The position numbers and the translations under genes were made by a program. From the NCBI GenBank assembly GCA_002224055.1, contig AZLU01000088.1, positions 1 through 64,000 of the forward strand: 64,000 bases of DNA. Reading direction: 5' to 3'. A model generated the notes under the pieces. The model worked only from the letters and a program-made list of their open reading frames with translations. It searched no databases and had not been told where the DNA came from. This stretch comes from Pezizomycotina sp. ARF18. Taxonomy: Eukaryota; Ascomycota. Shown piece after piece: positions 24,980 through 36,899 of the stretch; positions within the stretch are counted from its first letter, which is position 1, and each line of letters starts with the position of its first letter.

Positions 24980-26700
24980 GGTGAAAATTACAGAGACAAC
25001 CCTGGTGGTCCAGGTTGGCTACCTAGGACGGGCTAATATCCATCATATTTATACCGTGAATCCATCAAAGGAACTCGTTAATTGTCGTACCGTCCGTTGT
25101 GGTTCATTCGATATTATTACCACTATCAGGAGAGGTACAAAAAGCAGAAGTTATGAAAGTTGAAAGCCAGCGCCAAAAGATGCCCTTCGAACAATACTTA
25201 AGTACAGTTCCAGGCTGTTCTAATCGAAAAAACATTCATGTTCTCGGCGCCCCATTGGGTCCCCAAAGTGCATGCATTCGGTGGCGGACATGCAAATGCG
25301 GACCGAAAGGAAATCAGCAGTCCGTTGTCCAATCCAATCCTCTCGGTGGTGGCGGTGGGGTGTGTTTTTTCCAAGTTGAAAATGATCCATCATTACACAA
25401 AAAAAGCTTTTTTCTTGCTCGGGAACCCGTCTAGTTGGTAAGCCGAATGGCACTTGAGTGCAATGGCCCTTGCCTGGATTGAGGGTTTTGAATATGTCAA
25501 CTTGCGAGCGAGTCGTTAATGGGACGCATGGGACTGAACTCTTATATTATTATCTAATAAGGAGGTCTCTGCTGGGTGAGAATGCAATGACGGGACTTGG
25601 CTTAAAAAGTGCATGAGCTGAATATAATGCTTAATGTACAAAGTTTGTATATTGGGAAGGTTGGATGACAATAGCTTTATTTATCGTCCTAGGCCTAGGC
25701 ATATCATCTATCTTGGAAGAGCTATTGTGCTTTCAAGCGATTGCTCATGCACTACACAATTTGTGTATGTCGTACGACGGACTAATGATATACTAGTTAC
25801 TTCAAGTTCGCTTCTGATAAAGGAAGCGCTATTGGTGAACAAAGTTTACAACACCATTTGACAATACGTTCATATACCCCATAGGAAAACCAAATATTTC
25901 AAGGCTAATAACCCGCACCTGAGGTCTTGAAAACGACTTGAAGATGCAGCTTAGTGGGAGTTGAAAATCGGTAGTCAGACTAAAATCGGACTTCAGAATC
26001 TTTAAGGCATTACCGAAGAATTGCTGGTTTCGTAACGGGAATTGAAGATATCCTTTTTGTCTTCGGTCCTAAGGATTATAGACTACTTAAAATAATCGTG
26101 GTCATCTATCATTCGTTCAAGATCGTGAGATTTCGAGCCCCATCGGATATATATATATATATATTCATCAAGCCTCCTCCCCCAGCACTTTTTTCCTTTC
26201 TTCATCGCGGTAAGTGGCCCAAAAAAATATTCATCGTTAGAATAGGACGAGATGTAGCGAAATAGAGGTAGAAATGGCGGCGCTCTCTTACGAACTCGCT
26301 ATTAAGTATGGTAAATCGGCACTCGCAAGGACTTGCAAGTGCCGTATATGGGGCAATACCTCTACTTGAGTTCGCTCATAGGCTAAATTTTATTTATTTA
26401 CTTCACATAATATTAGTACCACCCTACTCATACATCTACCAATGGCTGATTCCCCCCCCTTCTATTCTACATTGCAGAAGAACTTACATAAACTAATCCT
26501 GCTCCCTCCCCTACCGGAAGCGGTAACATGCAAAGATGTGAAGATGTCATCGGCAAAGTAATCAATTGGTTTAATGAAAAGGCATCACCATATTTTTCTG
26601 TTGATATCTACCACCATTACGGATAAAATCCAGTAGCTCTTCCTCAGATAGTCTACGCTACAGTTCATATTTCACCTCGGTTCAACCCAATAGCAGCGTC
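24980..26700. other. Intergenic stretch between membrane-protein paralogues 1 and 2
   Basis: It holds the upstream region of paralogue 1. A short piece near 25210-25228 resembles the upstream block of paralogue 3. A TA microsatellite lies at about 26148-26163. No convincing gene: the open frames here have no motifs. Confidence 0.5.
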
Positions 26701-26703
26701 AGC

Positions 26704-28822
26704 TTAATGATAGACCCGTCCGTGTACCGGCCCAACAACCCCATCATCAGGCGCGAAGCCAAGCCTACCCGGCTCTACCTTACCGTACTTCACTTTAACA
26801 TCACCCAAAAGACCCACTAACTCTTCTATTTGTGCGCCGGTATATCTCTGTTGGTTTCAAGGACTGAACGTTCAGCGGCAGGCCCGTGCAGCGCCTTACC
26901 AATTTCGAGCGGGGATAATGATGTCTTCTCACAGCCGCCAGAAGCCCAGAGAGCCGGGGAGATAGCAGCAAGACAGATGACCATAAGTAGAAGTCCCGCG
27001 ATAAGATACCACTTGTTCGTGGAGTACACGGCGATGGACTCGTCTGACTGAGCTGAATTGTCCGAGACCGTTTTCCAGTGACTGGCGGAAGTGGAGGCGT
27101 TCGGTGCGGTGGTGCCAATATTATCAGCAGCAATGCTGATTGCCGTCCTGAACGCGATGTCATGAACACTGTCAAGGACTGGCTGGAGCGGATCATGGAA
27201 GCTTATATTGCATTGTAAGTCGGCGGGCTTGTCGGTGTTAGTAGACGTGAGGGTAAAGAGGCCTGAGGATCTTTCCATTTGCCAAGAAGGCATCTGAGAG
27301 AGTGTGATGTTATTAGAGTCTAACTCTAGAGCCCATATACCGGCTTGGATGAACCGAGGAACGTCTGAAGTGCGAGCTGAACCCCTATAACCGTGAATAT
27401 CGAGCTCTCTTGAGAGTTTGTGACGGCTTCGTTAGATTGCTGCCCCCAGTTGAATACGCGGTCTCCAGCCGGAGGGTTCAGGACCGTCTCAACATAGTCC
27501 GTCTTCGGCCCACCAGCCCTAGTTTGGCTACTGGCATTCCAACTAACTGTCGAATTCGGGCTTCGCAAGGTCGCGACACCGCCAATAACGCTGATAGGGT
27601 AGTGGACGATCGTCGGCGTCATAGTACGGACACGTCGCGTCAAAGTCGTGTCGCAATCTGATGATTCTTTGTGGATGACTGTGAGGTAATATTCCAAGTA
27701 TTTACGTTTACTTCATTAGCATCGTCATTGGCCTTGGGGTCGAACTGGACCTGAAAGGCATATCCGGACCAGTCAATCGATCCATTTGGGCCATCTGCTT
27801 AAATATCATCTTGCTGAGAACTGCTCAAATCCGTTAGCTCCTTTGGTGGGAAGTTCGGGTGTCTGAATAACACTCGTAATTCTAGCCGAGGCTCGGAGCA
27901 AGGCGCTACAGCTCGTTGTCGAAGCAGACTGGTTGCCGCAGTTTTCAATACCAAGGCTTATCGGAGAGTTCTTATTGTAAGCTTGCATAATATCTGCGAA
28001 AGGTTTGCTGATGGTCTCCAAGGTGAGGAAGCCATGCGCTCCCCAGAACCTAAGCCCGACCAACCCGGCGGATGTTGCTGGCCGATTCTCGCCGATGCTG
28101 TAACTGTCGAGTTGTTTTGTATAACTACCGCAGTTCTAGCCCTCTGGATGATAATCTGAGGGAGGGAGAAGAGGGCGCACGCGACACTCGCAACGACGAT
28201 CCGGCTAATGAAAGCGCGGCGGCGGCACACGGAAAGGACGGCGGACAGCACGCTTCTTCCACATTCCCAATCAGAATGCAATGAGCGATCGTTCGCCCGT
28301 CCATCGTTGAGATCCACCATGCGATGTTAACAACTTCCGCGAATAAGGCTACTATTGTTTTGTTCGCTACGAGCGAAAGAGGCGACACCCACACTGACAC
28401 GGGGAGACGGAAGGTATAGCGTTTGTGGCGGAACCAAGCGTGACCAGTACACCATGTGTTGACGTCTTTACTGTCGGAAGCCCACAGGACGGCGATAAAT
28501 GAGCTGATGGTACTTAGAATGATGACCATGGCAGCAAGGCTCAGATAAGGTAGCCGTTCGAAGAGGCCGGTGCTCCATCGCCGGGTCCCATCTGGAAGCT
28601 CGCCGGTAGCGTCTTTGGAATCTGAGTAGGAAAAAGTTCAGGTTCGTTCAAGAAAACGAAAAAACCGGGGGTTATATGATCATATGCGCACAGAAGTTGT
28701 CACTACAGTGAAATTTTCACTCAGCTCGCAAGGAGAAGGCGAATAGCTTACCCCTCTCAGGATCGAGGCACCTAGCGGCGCATAGCTGACATGGGAACCA
28801 GGAGTTTTTCGTCATGGTCCAT
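26704..28822 (-). CDS. Fungal multi-span membrane protein, paralogue 2 (broken frames)
   Basis: Same layout as paralogues 1 and 3. Exon 1 (28822-28752) starts MDHDEKLLVPMS. The intron (28751-28622, 130 bases) ends CTCAG, and exon 2 begins in the phase G|AT shared with paralogue 3. Readable blocks are RLPYLSLAAMVI (helix 1), LPVSVWVSPLSLVANK (helix 2), SDWECGRSVLSAVLS, NCGNQSASTTSC, TMTPTIVHYPISVIGG, KWYLIAGLLLMVICLAA (C-terminal helix) and SPLEIGKALHGPAAERSV. The tail LGFAPDDGVVGPVHGRVYH ends at the stop at 26704-26706. About six frame changes separate the blocks while the motifs stay intact. The role is unknown; a plasma- or endomembrane location is inferred from the helices. Confidence 0.72.
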
Positions 28823-28849
28823 ATTGCCGCCTTAGAAAACGAGGTAAAA

Positions 28850-29800
28850 TCAGAGAAGATTGTTCCAGGACAATATCGTCCGTCCTTGGTAACAATAAAC
28901 TGGCGAGTTTCAATGATTCAAAACAATTCCTAAAATAATATATATAAAATAGACTAAGATATTATTTATTTTAACACGTTACTCGCTACTACTTCCAAAT
29001 GCCTGCCTCCTTATACTCCGACTGTCGAACGCGAACGCCCGCCTCCTTATACTTCTACTCAAAGTCGCGGCATGGCATTTCATGCCCCTTCATTCGATCC
29101 GCTCTACATCGCAATAGTAAACCCTAGAATAGATGTTCGTCGCCTCGCAAGCCTTTTCGTCCGATTTATACAACAGCGGAATTAAATAAACCCGGTGATT
29201 ACCTTATTATCCTCGCCTTTTTCCTATTTACGACATGCTGTACCTGAGATACCTTTACGAATAACTAGGCTTAATATAACTCAACATAATATACACTAGC
29301 GATTTTACCGCCATAAACCCGAATAAAGAATAAGCGGTTATATTTTTAAAACGCTATATATTAGCGCGTTACTATATTACATAAAGCCACAGTTCATTAA
29401 GGTCGCGCTATTGATTTTTATTATAGCGTATACCGGTACACAAAAAATAATAAATAGTGTTATATGTCCTTTTTAATATTATTACCGTTATTTTATAACG
29501 GTATTACTAGTAAATACGTTTATATACTTCCTAGTATAGAGGAATTAGAGCTTAAATAAAAAGAATATTTATTTTAGTTTTATAAAGCTCGAGGTTTTCT
29601 TGTTTAATTTTGGGTATAAATGTTATTACCGATTTAATAAATATAAATATTCCCTCGGTAGTTATATAGTATCCCTATTAGAAGATTAGTACTAATAAGT
29701 TATAATAATAGTCTTCTTATTATTATTTCTATATTTTCTAATGCTTCGCCTAGTACAACGGTCGTAACTATACGGTTTGATCTTTATCTTTTGCCTGGGT
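28850..29800. other. AT-rich, RIP-like scar
   Basis: From about 28,930 to 29,770 the DNA is dominated by TA, ATA and TTA steps and has no open frames, unlike the gene-bearing DNA on both sides. It contains a short direct repeat (TGCCTGCCTCCTTATACT near 29000 and a variant near 29040). This is the look of an old repeat eroded by repeat-induced point mutation. The original element can no longer be named. Confidence 0.45.
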
Positions 29801-29854
29801 TTCTATATGTTGCGCATATATTGTCACATCTGTCTCTCGCTGTATTGCCCTCGC

Positions 29855-30405
29855 ACATAGGACTACCGTAACCGAAGTCGCCGTCTGGACCGCCGCCGAA
29901 TGCTCAACCGGCCTGATGGTCGCATGTTCACCCGCCCTCCGCATTCTCGTCCGCAACGAACGGTGGAGAAAAGGATACCCTAGCCGCAGTAGGAGTAGAA
30001 GCAAAACCGACAACAAGAGCAACGGAGGATTAAACACTATCGGCGGAACCCAACGGGACGGTGGCGGCACAGGCGCTGCCGGCGAAAGGCGCAGTAGGGG
30101 AATGTGTTAGACGCGTGGAGCCGCTTGACGGTGACGATATGAGGATAAGTCCGGAGCCGAAGAGTGTCATTTCGATCCGCGGTGGTAGCCGAGCCGGAGG
30201 TGGAAGTGGTAGCGGAAGCAAGATTACGACAGCAAGTTCAAGTGTATCGAAGGTCGACGAAACCGCGGGGATCGGCATGAGGACCTCGAGGGTGGACCGA
30301 AAGATAAAACATCTTTCTACGACGACATGCGCGACAAAGGAGATCAGGGACGGGAGGAAGGGAGGAATTCCGAGGTCTTGCTGGCGAGGGAACAAGATAT
30401 TGTAA
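29855..30405 (+). CDS. Possible small Ser/Gly-rich protein
   Basis: One + strand frame reads GVEAKPTTRATED, a stop, then AAQALPAKGAVGE, RRVEPLDGDDMRI, SVISIRGGSRAGGGSGSGSK and VDRKIKHLSTTTCATKEI, to a stop at 30405. The stretch is GC-richer than its surroundings and abruptly follows the AT-rich scar. The sequence is low-complexity and no family is recognised. Long minus-strand frames over the same bases, rich in Leu and Pro, are probably shadows. The call rests only on composition. Confidence 0.3.
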
Positions 30406-30409
30406 AGAT

Positions 30410-31580
30410 TGTTTGAAAAAGATTTCGGTCTCATTTTCTTTCGATTATTGACTTGTATAAATATATAATTTTTGCATATGTTCCGGTAAATAGGTAATGA
30501 AGGCAAGAGGTATAATGATCAATAATCTAGGACTAAAGGACTCTAGGATGCTCTATCTGTGATTCGATTTGGTACGGAACGTCCATCAAAACGACTAATA
30601 CTCTTTGTATTTCGTTTGGGCGATCTGGTTATCACGTTCTTTCAGATGGATGATCGTTTGCCCACGTTTAAGAAAGCGATCTAAGATTTTGAATGCAGTA
30701 TATCTATTGTGTAATTTTGTAATAGTGATGTATATGTACAACATCAGCACCGTAGTTTGTGATATATTTTCGAAATTCCATCTGCAAAGACCGACTACAC
30801 CACACTTTCAATACATACATAATAGCATATAATTATTATTTACCTTATTCATTTAGTTATGGAAGGAACGGCCCTTGGGCTAACTTGTAAATCTTTCCCC
30901 ATTATATTGCTGCGTACCAAGCGGTCCATCCAAGTCTATTCCTTATCTTGAGACTCCTGAAACATCTATGTAGAACTCATCTAAACCGGGCTACTAGCAA
31001 TTCAAGCACAAGAATATCCACTCGGACGACTGCAAGCTAATCATTTGTATGGAAATCAATAACCCGGCTATCGTCCAGATGGATTCTAGCATCCTAACGG
31101 CAGTTGCTAGATCTAAATTCTCAAACATATCTGATGCTTCTACTCAAACAGGAGAAATTTTGACCAAATATCCTGTCCGTATGCATGGCCATCAGCGTAC
31201 TACAATATGTTAAAGACAGATGTTGGAAATTGAGGTTTGTACTATTCTGGAAGGGAGGCAACGGATTTACCTCCATAATTTGGGAGACTTGATATCACGG
31301 CTAGGCGATGTAAAATGGAAGATCAATATAAATTCAGATTCCAATTTTAATACTTTTATAAATTTTTTTTCTTCTCTTTTTTCGGCAAATGGTAGCCTTA
31401 AGTATATGTACATATATATTCGCGCCTCAGCTTCCAAGAACGACAACGGTATAACCTCCGACCTTTCCTCCGTTCTGAGTCGCGCTCACCCGATATACAT
31501 GCGCATTACCTGTTCCTGGGTTGCTATCGGTTGCGACGAAGCCTACTTGCTTGCGGTCCCCAGTGACGGTGTGGGAGTCC
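30410..31580. other. Intergenic stretch
   Basis: AT-rich DNA with no recognisable gene. The 187-codon + frame from 31220 overlaps the antisense of the His-rich gene and is mainly a shadow. Confidence 0.5.
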
Positions 31581-31584
31581 CCAA

Positions 31585-32756
31585 TCAGACCTTGGCCACG
31601 AGGGTCTGCGGCCCGCCAAGGTTCGGAAGGCCAACCCCGATCGGAATAGGCGGAGAAATGCCCACGTCGCCGGTTGGGGCCGCCGTAGCCGGGATGTTAG
31701 TCCTGCTGTTCGTCACTAGGTGCAGCCACGGCATTGTCGTCGTATCGGCGCGTTCGACGCCGACTTGGGCCGGTTCTTGGTAAAGCGGTCCGACGGCGAG
31801 TCCGATTGTTGGCCTCGCGGCGGCTTCCGCGGCTGTCATCACGTGGATGTTGCGCTGTCCTACGTGGCGGTTCTGCGAGGCGTCCCACAGGGGATCGGAG
31901 AGACGGTCGGTGGAGTTATGGCTAATGCGGACGACGAGACACTCGTGGCCGCCGTTCTCGTAGGTCGCTACCAGCTAGAGGGACACTTGACTAGCTTGTG
32001 AGAGCCTTTGCCTCCGCGGCCCGCCAGGTCGATGCGGGTCCTCCCGATTAGATGCGCGTCGCTGCCGTGGAATCCCATCGTCGGGTTGAACCAGTAAAAC
32101 TCGACCAGCGCACCGTGAGCGGGAGCCTGGCCAAGGTTCCAGACGTGGGCGTAGACCGTGTTATCGGCATTCGATTTCGCGACACCCCTAAATCAGGAGG
32201 TAGGGCCGGTGCGTCGGAGGGCGCCACCCCCGCATGATTAGAATATCAGGGCTCTCCCAGAAGGTTCCAGTGATCGGCCGTGCGGCTGTGTCACCGACCG
32301 TCGCCCTGATGAATAGAAACGGAACGAACAATCTTGTCCGGGGTCCGGGCCATACCCCAGGGGCCGCCTCGGAATGTTAATGATACTCCCCGGGCCGCCT
32401 ATTCCAGCGTTTATGGATCCGTCAGAAGTGCCCGTAGTGTGCGTAGGCGGCCCCCAGAGGTACCACCTGGAGTGTTTCCCGTTCCACAGCCGTGAACCCC
32501 CTCTTCCACAGCCGGGGATCGGGCAGGCGTGATGGGGACAGTTGCACCCGAGGTTGATATTTTCGATATTGATAGTCACTGCCGCCGGTTCACCACGGTG
32601 ATGGTGCTCATGGTCATTATGACGGTGATGACCGCCATGGTGGCTGTGGTGACTGGAAAGACCGCCGTGTAATACATTTCTGATTACTGACCCAACACTC
32701 TCCACCAAGCCCTCCTGACGGACATCTTCATTGTCTCCACCGCCTCTATAGCTCAT
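31585..32756 (-). CDS. His-rich protein with a WESPDI-type domain (broken frames)
   Basis: The start (32756) reads MSYRGGGDNEDVRQ. It is followed by a His-rich stretch (residues about 36-53) and a Cys/His cluster at residues 71-83 (C-x-C-P-H-H-A-C-x4-C), a possible metal site. After a Gly/Pro-rich linker comes TGTFWESPDI. Then, with about three frame changes, come NTVYAHVWNLGQAPAHG, ALVEFYWFNPTMGF, KGSHKLVKCPSSW, NGGHECLVVRISHNS and DASQNRHVGQRNIHV. The tail ends LGGPQTLVAKV at 31585. From memory, this order (WESPDI, NLGQAPA, EFYWFNP, GHECLVVR, RHVGQRN) is that of a domain in bacterial proteins of unknown function, with a beta-sandwich (CARDB-like) fold guessed. It faces the phospholipase-like gene, whose start is 1.46 kb away on the other strand. 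Confidence 0.62.
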
Positions 32757-32759
32757 TGT

Positions 32760-34176
32760 AGAAAGTCGACGAAAGCACCTAAAAAAAAAAGGAGTGAGTT
32801 GAACGGGAAAAAGTATAGGGGCGTGTTTAGGCTGTTCCCATTAAAAGTGGTTTATTTCAACAAATAGAATCGAGATGTAATATATTCTACTAAACGTGCA
32901 CCCTTTTGCTACACAGAACCTACGCGAAGTCAGGCTGAGAACCTGGTCGGCTGAGATATCTAAAAGAAAACTAATCCTCGTTGAATGGAAAAGAGGGAAG
33001 ATTTGCTGTCACCAAAGCAAGCTAGAATGCATCCTTTTAGATAATCACGCAGTATATAGTAGGCACACTAAATCCGAGGTGTTGGGGAATAAATATTAAA
33101 ATAGAAGAAACTTGAACCTCTGTGGAATCTGGTACCCCCAATACTCAACGGATTCGCCAAATTATAAAAAATAGGTTGGCTCTGTTTAGTGGACCCGTCG
33201 CACAGGCTCTTACATACATACCACTAGCTTAGTGGCGTGGAGGATGTAATGTCCCAGCTATAGCTAAGAATTCACATGGTTTTTCAACCACATTTTCAAC
33301 AACACAAGTACAATTGAACACACAATCGCATCCAGAACAAGGAAGAAAGGAGAATAAAGCGCCCATAAGAAGGAAGGAAGGAAGAAGAACGGAGAAAGCA
33401 AGAAATGAAGGATTCTTTTTGATTGTGTTTACTAAAGAAAAGAGGTTCTATCGGCCCTCGCAGGGTAAAATCCTGTGGCATCCAATCATCGTCGATCTCT
33501 TGCACTCATGCTCATGACATTTATGACACAACTTTTGATATCGAAAAAAAAAAAAAAAATGTCTCCTCCCTGCCTCGAAAGATTGGTTCTAGCTCGCAGA
33601 AAAAAAAGGTGGGACATTCTATGCCGTGGTGGCTTATCGCGCGGGGTATACATGCACTAGTTACCCCTCCGAAAAATTCAGCTTTGTCGTTTATCGCGCA
33701 ACGGGACGATGTCCTTGACCCGAATGTGTTGATGATGCAGTCCATCGAAGGATTCTCTTTGAAGTTTTTAGTTAACCAATACAATGTTAGAGTGTCGGCA
33801 TTCTTGCATCTAAAGCACTTACCCCACACATCTGTAGCTCTTTCTTTTTTTCCAGCTACAACAGGCACATGCACCTCACCCACAGAATGATCCCTTAGCG
33901 GGCGGTCCAGACCGGCTAACAGGCTTGCCTCGTGTCCGTCCCTTTTTTTTCTCACTACCACGCACTTCTGGGGAGGAAGTAGCCACAGGGTATGAGACAA
34001 AGGTGAGGCAAAATTATTGTATATTTCTCTAGGAGAATCCCTATGCTAGCTCCAATTCATTTTCAAATACTTCTACCAAATTTTAGATTACCAGTTCACA
34101 TCTCGAAGATTTCCCCCACCGGCGAATTTTCCGACGTCCATTCGAAAACAATATGAAAGAGCAATAATAAATAATA
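32760..34176. other. Divergent intergenic region between the His-rich and phospholipase-like genes
   Basis: It holds the upstream regions of two outward-facing genes. Two overlapping opposite open frames of about 155 codons (33423-33890 plus, 33521-34000 minus) show no motif and I do not accept either. A GAAGGAAG-rich purine tract lies at 33367-33395. Confidence 0.5.
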
Positions 34177-34204
34177 AAAATTTTTTTTTTTTTTTTAAAA
34201 AAAA
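34176..34204 (+). promoter_or_regulatory. A5-T16-A8 tract before the phospholipase-like gene
   Basis: A poly(dA:dT) switch ends 12 bases before the ATG at 34217. Such tracts exclude nucleosomes and often mark fungal promoters. A similar tract precedes the secreted-protein gene at 61859. Confidence 0.45.
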
Positions 34205-34216
34205 GGGAGCGTGAAC

Positions 34217-36891
34217 ATGCCTGGACCATTCACACATATATACACCGCACGACGAGTTGCCGACTTGCTCAAAGCAAAGGATGGCCCGTTCCAAGATGAT
34301 TTCATCCGGTCCATGGATGGTGAGCTGTCCGGCGATCAAAAGCTCGACGAAGGGTTGAAAAAGGAACTTGGGAGACAAATCTGCAGCTCAGCGATGACCA
34401 AATGGCCGAAATTCACCGCCGTAGGCGCAATCGGGCCAGATTTATTTTTCTGGTTGCAGGACTACAACAACAAGTCCATCCCGTGCGACGAGATCATGCT
34501 CGCGATGAGCCTCCTCTATTACCTCGACGACCAGGGCGGCTAGAGGATCCGTACGAGGGGCTGCTCACCATCCTCGCCGAAGTAAGCGACACATTCGCTA
34601 GCATTTTAAGGTTCATCATCCAGCTTGAGAAGCTGTGGAAGAAGTTCTTGGAGGTGTGGAACAAAACCATCGGGCCGATCGTGGCGGCGGCCGGCAAGGT
34701 CGCGGACGACCTCACCGGCGGCTTGTGGTCTGAGCTCGGTACCGCGTTTGATGAGCTCGTACGGATCTGCTAAGCCTCGCGCAGCAGGAGCTCCTTACTG
34801 CGGCGGATATATTTGACTGGTTCTCGTTGAAGATGCGGTCGGGCAAAGACGAAAAAGCGTTCCTCTGGAGTGATATGACGCATTACGCCGTACAAGCGTA
34901 GTTCCAGCCCAGCTAGTCGTGCATGCTCGCAAAATGCTGGCGGACGGCGATACGCTGACCAAGGAGCACGGCGAACAACTGCTAGCGTTTGCCCTCGGCT
35001 GGGTGTGCCACATCGGAACTGATGTAATCGAACATTCTTTTGTCAACGAGCAGTGCGGTGGCCCCTTCAGGACCCACTGGCAACGGCACCACGTCATCGA
35101 AAACCACATAGATGGCTGGAACTACAAATGCTCGGAGATGGGACATTAACCCGAGATGACTTTCTGGGATGGCAGGATTCGTACCAATCAATCGCCGAAT
35201 CGGCGCTGTATTTTGCCGTCCAGATACCGCAGGACATCGATAAGATCCCTGACTATGAGACGAAGCAAGGTGACCTCCGCAAGCCTTTGCCGGAAGGGGA
35301 TGATGCAGAAACCCAAGAAGCACGTAAAAAACTCCTCGATACTGACGGTGCTTTGCCCCTTTGGCTTTCGGAAACCATCGTCAGGGTTTTATCGAAACGT
35401 ACGCCGACCCAAACGGGAGGGCGGGGACCCGGATCTGCAAAAGAAACTAGATGAGGGGCCCACGCCGCCTCATCCGCAAAACCTGATGGGCCAGGACTTC
35501 CAAAAGGACTTGCATAAGAGCACAGCATTGATCGGCAAGTGGCTCGGCCTCCTGGGGATCGATAATGTTGGCATGGCCCTTGATGACCTTCGGAAAATCA
35601 TCGCCCCAGACCCTCCATCGGACGTTACAGTGCCGAGCGGTTTCCCGCTGCCGTGGGAGATTAACACTGCGTACAGGTTTATGCTTTCGTGGTTCAAGCG
35701 CCAGTATATGAGCGGGACGGTTATGGATAGGCCCGAGGAGCCGAGCCCCTCTCCGCTGCCTCCCTTGTCGGATATCCTACCTGACCCTCCGGACTTCAGC
35801 GGAGTGAGCCCGAGCGACGACCCAATCTCCCAGGCTTGCGAGGCCATACTGGCCGTCCTTCAGTGGGCGTTCAAAGAATTGGCAAACGTCATCGACTTTA
35901 TCGGAGGTGTTATTAAATCCATAACCTCCGTGATTACCTTGCCGCTGAGGGAGGAGATATACGACAGGATAATAATCCCGCTGTGGAGGTCAACGAGAAC
36001 ATCCGGATGGTGATGATTCATCTTGGGTATATGATGCCCCAGTCAGAACAGCATTGGCCAAGCGGGGATCTCAAACGTCCGAATGAGGTCGACGAGGTGT
36101 TGGTCAGCCTCGGCCAATCGGTCGATAGCGCCTTCCAGGAAGCGCTTGCGGCCGCGCTGGATCCCCTAGGAAATCTCGATAAGGACCCGGCCTCACGAAC
36201 GTTGGGATCCGCGAAACGCTTGGCGTGGACGTTCTTAACCCGTACCTTCCCGTCCGCGTCGTGCAAGGGGACAAAATCCCCGTGATCCAAGGCGCCGTAC
36301 AGTCTTCCTCAACCCCTACGACAGAGACATCATCGAGTATACACGGCCCTGGGCGTTTCCCAACAAAACAAACAATAAGGACCCGGAGAAGCGCGGCAAC
36401 TGGCTCGAAATGCCTTTAACCATTGCGGGGCCCTATAACAAGCTCACCATGCCACACCAGCTGCTCAGTACTAACCAGGCGAGCAGCAATAACGGCAGGC
36501 TGTGGTACGAACACGCGAAATGTCCCGAGGAGACTTTCAAGATATCCCGGGCATTTGTGCAGCACGCCGGCGACGGCAGCATGGGCGAGAGGGAGTTCCG
36601 GGGAACCAACCCGCTGGGCGACCCTGTAGTTTTCTCGGCGTACCTGATCGGCCAGATCGCGCACAACACGCGCTTCACATCCAGCTTCAATCTCGACGCA
36701 GACAGGGGTTACGGATACCTCTGCTGGGACTGGGTTCGGAGGGACCCGAAGACAAGGACGGACCCTACATCATTGACGGGCGAGACCGCCAGTTCAGACC
36801 GCCAGAGACTTGGCCGGAAGGGGCAGGACCTTGGGTAAGACCCGGGCCAAGGCCCGTTGGTAGGAATGAGTATGACCGGAGCATCCGTTAA
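34217..36891 (+). pseudogene. Zinc-dependent phospholipase C-like protein, broken copy
   Basis: The start reads MPGPFTHIYTARRVADLL, the N-terminal signature of a zinc-dependent phospholipase C-type family (PF00882-like fold) that I recall mainly from bacteria. Next come KFTAVGAIGPDLFFWLQD and MLAMSLLYYLDD. The metal-site region has GWVCHIGTDVIEHSF and, further on, HHVIENHIDGW: an H-x3-D-x3-H pattern plus HxxENHxD, as expected for zinc ligands. A long C-terminal half follows, with LGLLGIDNVG, DDLRKIIAPDP, FIGGVIKSITSVI, FRGTNPLGDPVVFS and YGYLCWDW. The coding sense runs through all three frames with about eight breaks and no introns that I can see, so this copy looks broken as written. Protein motifs are well kept. 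Its neighbour on the other strand is the His-rich WESPDI-type gene. The substrate is unknown, and the fold also occurs in many non-hydrolytic proteins. Confidence 0.75.
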
Positions 36892-36899
36892 AGTTACAT

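Noticed and set aside
30985-31350. Protein-like text (DSSILTAVARSKFSNISDAS) that might be a Copia fragment
   Set aside because: The key residues of Copia RNase H or integrase are not there, and the similarity is too short to call.
31220-31783. 187-codon + frame
   Set aside because: Its second half is antisense to the His-rich gene's C-terminal coding region, which has clear domain motifs.
33423-34000. Two overlapping opposite frames of 155 and 159 codons
   Set aside because: Neither shows motifs or a clear codon pattern; they are probably chance frames on complementary strands.
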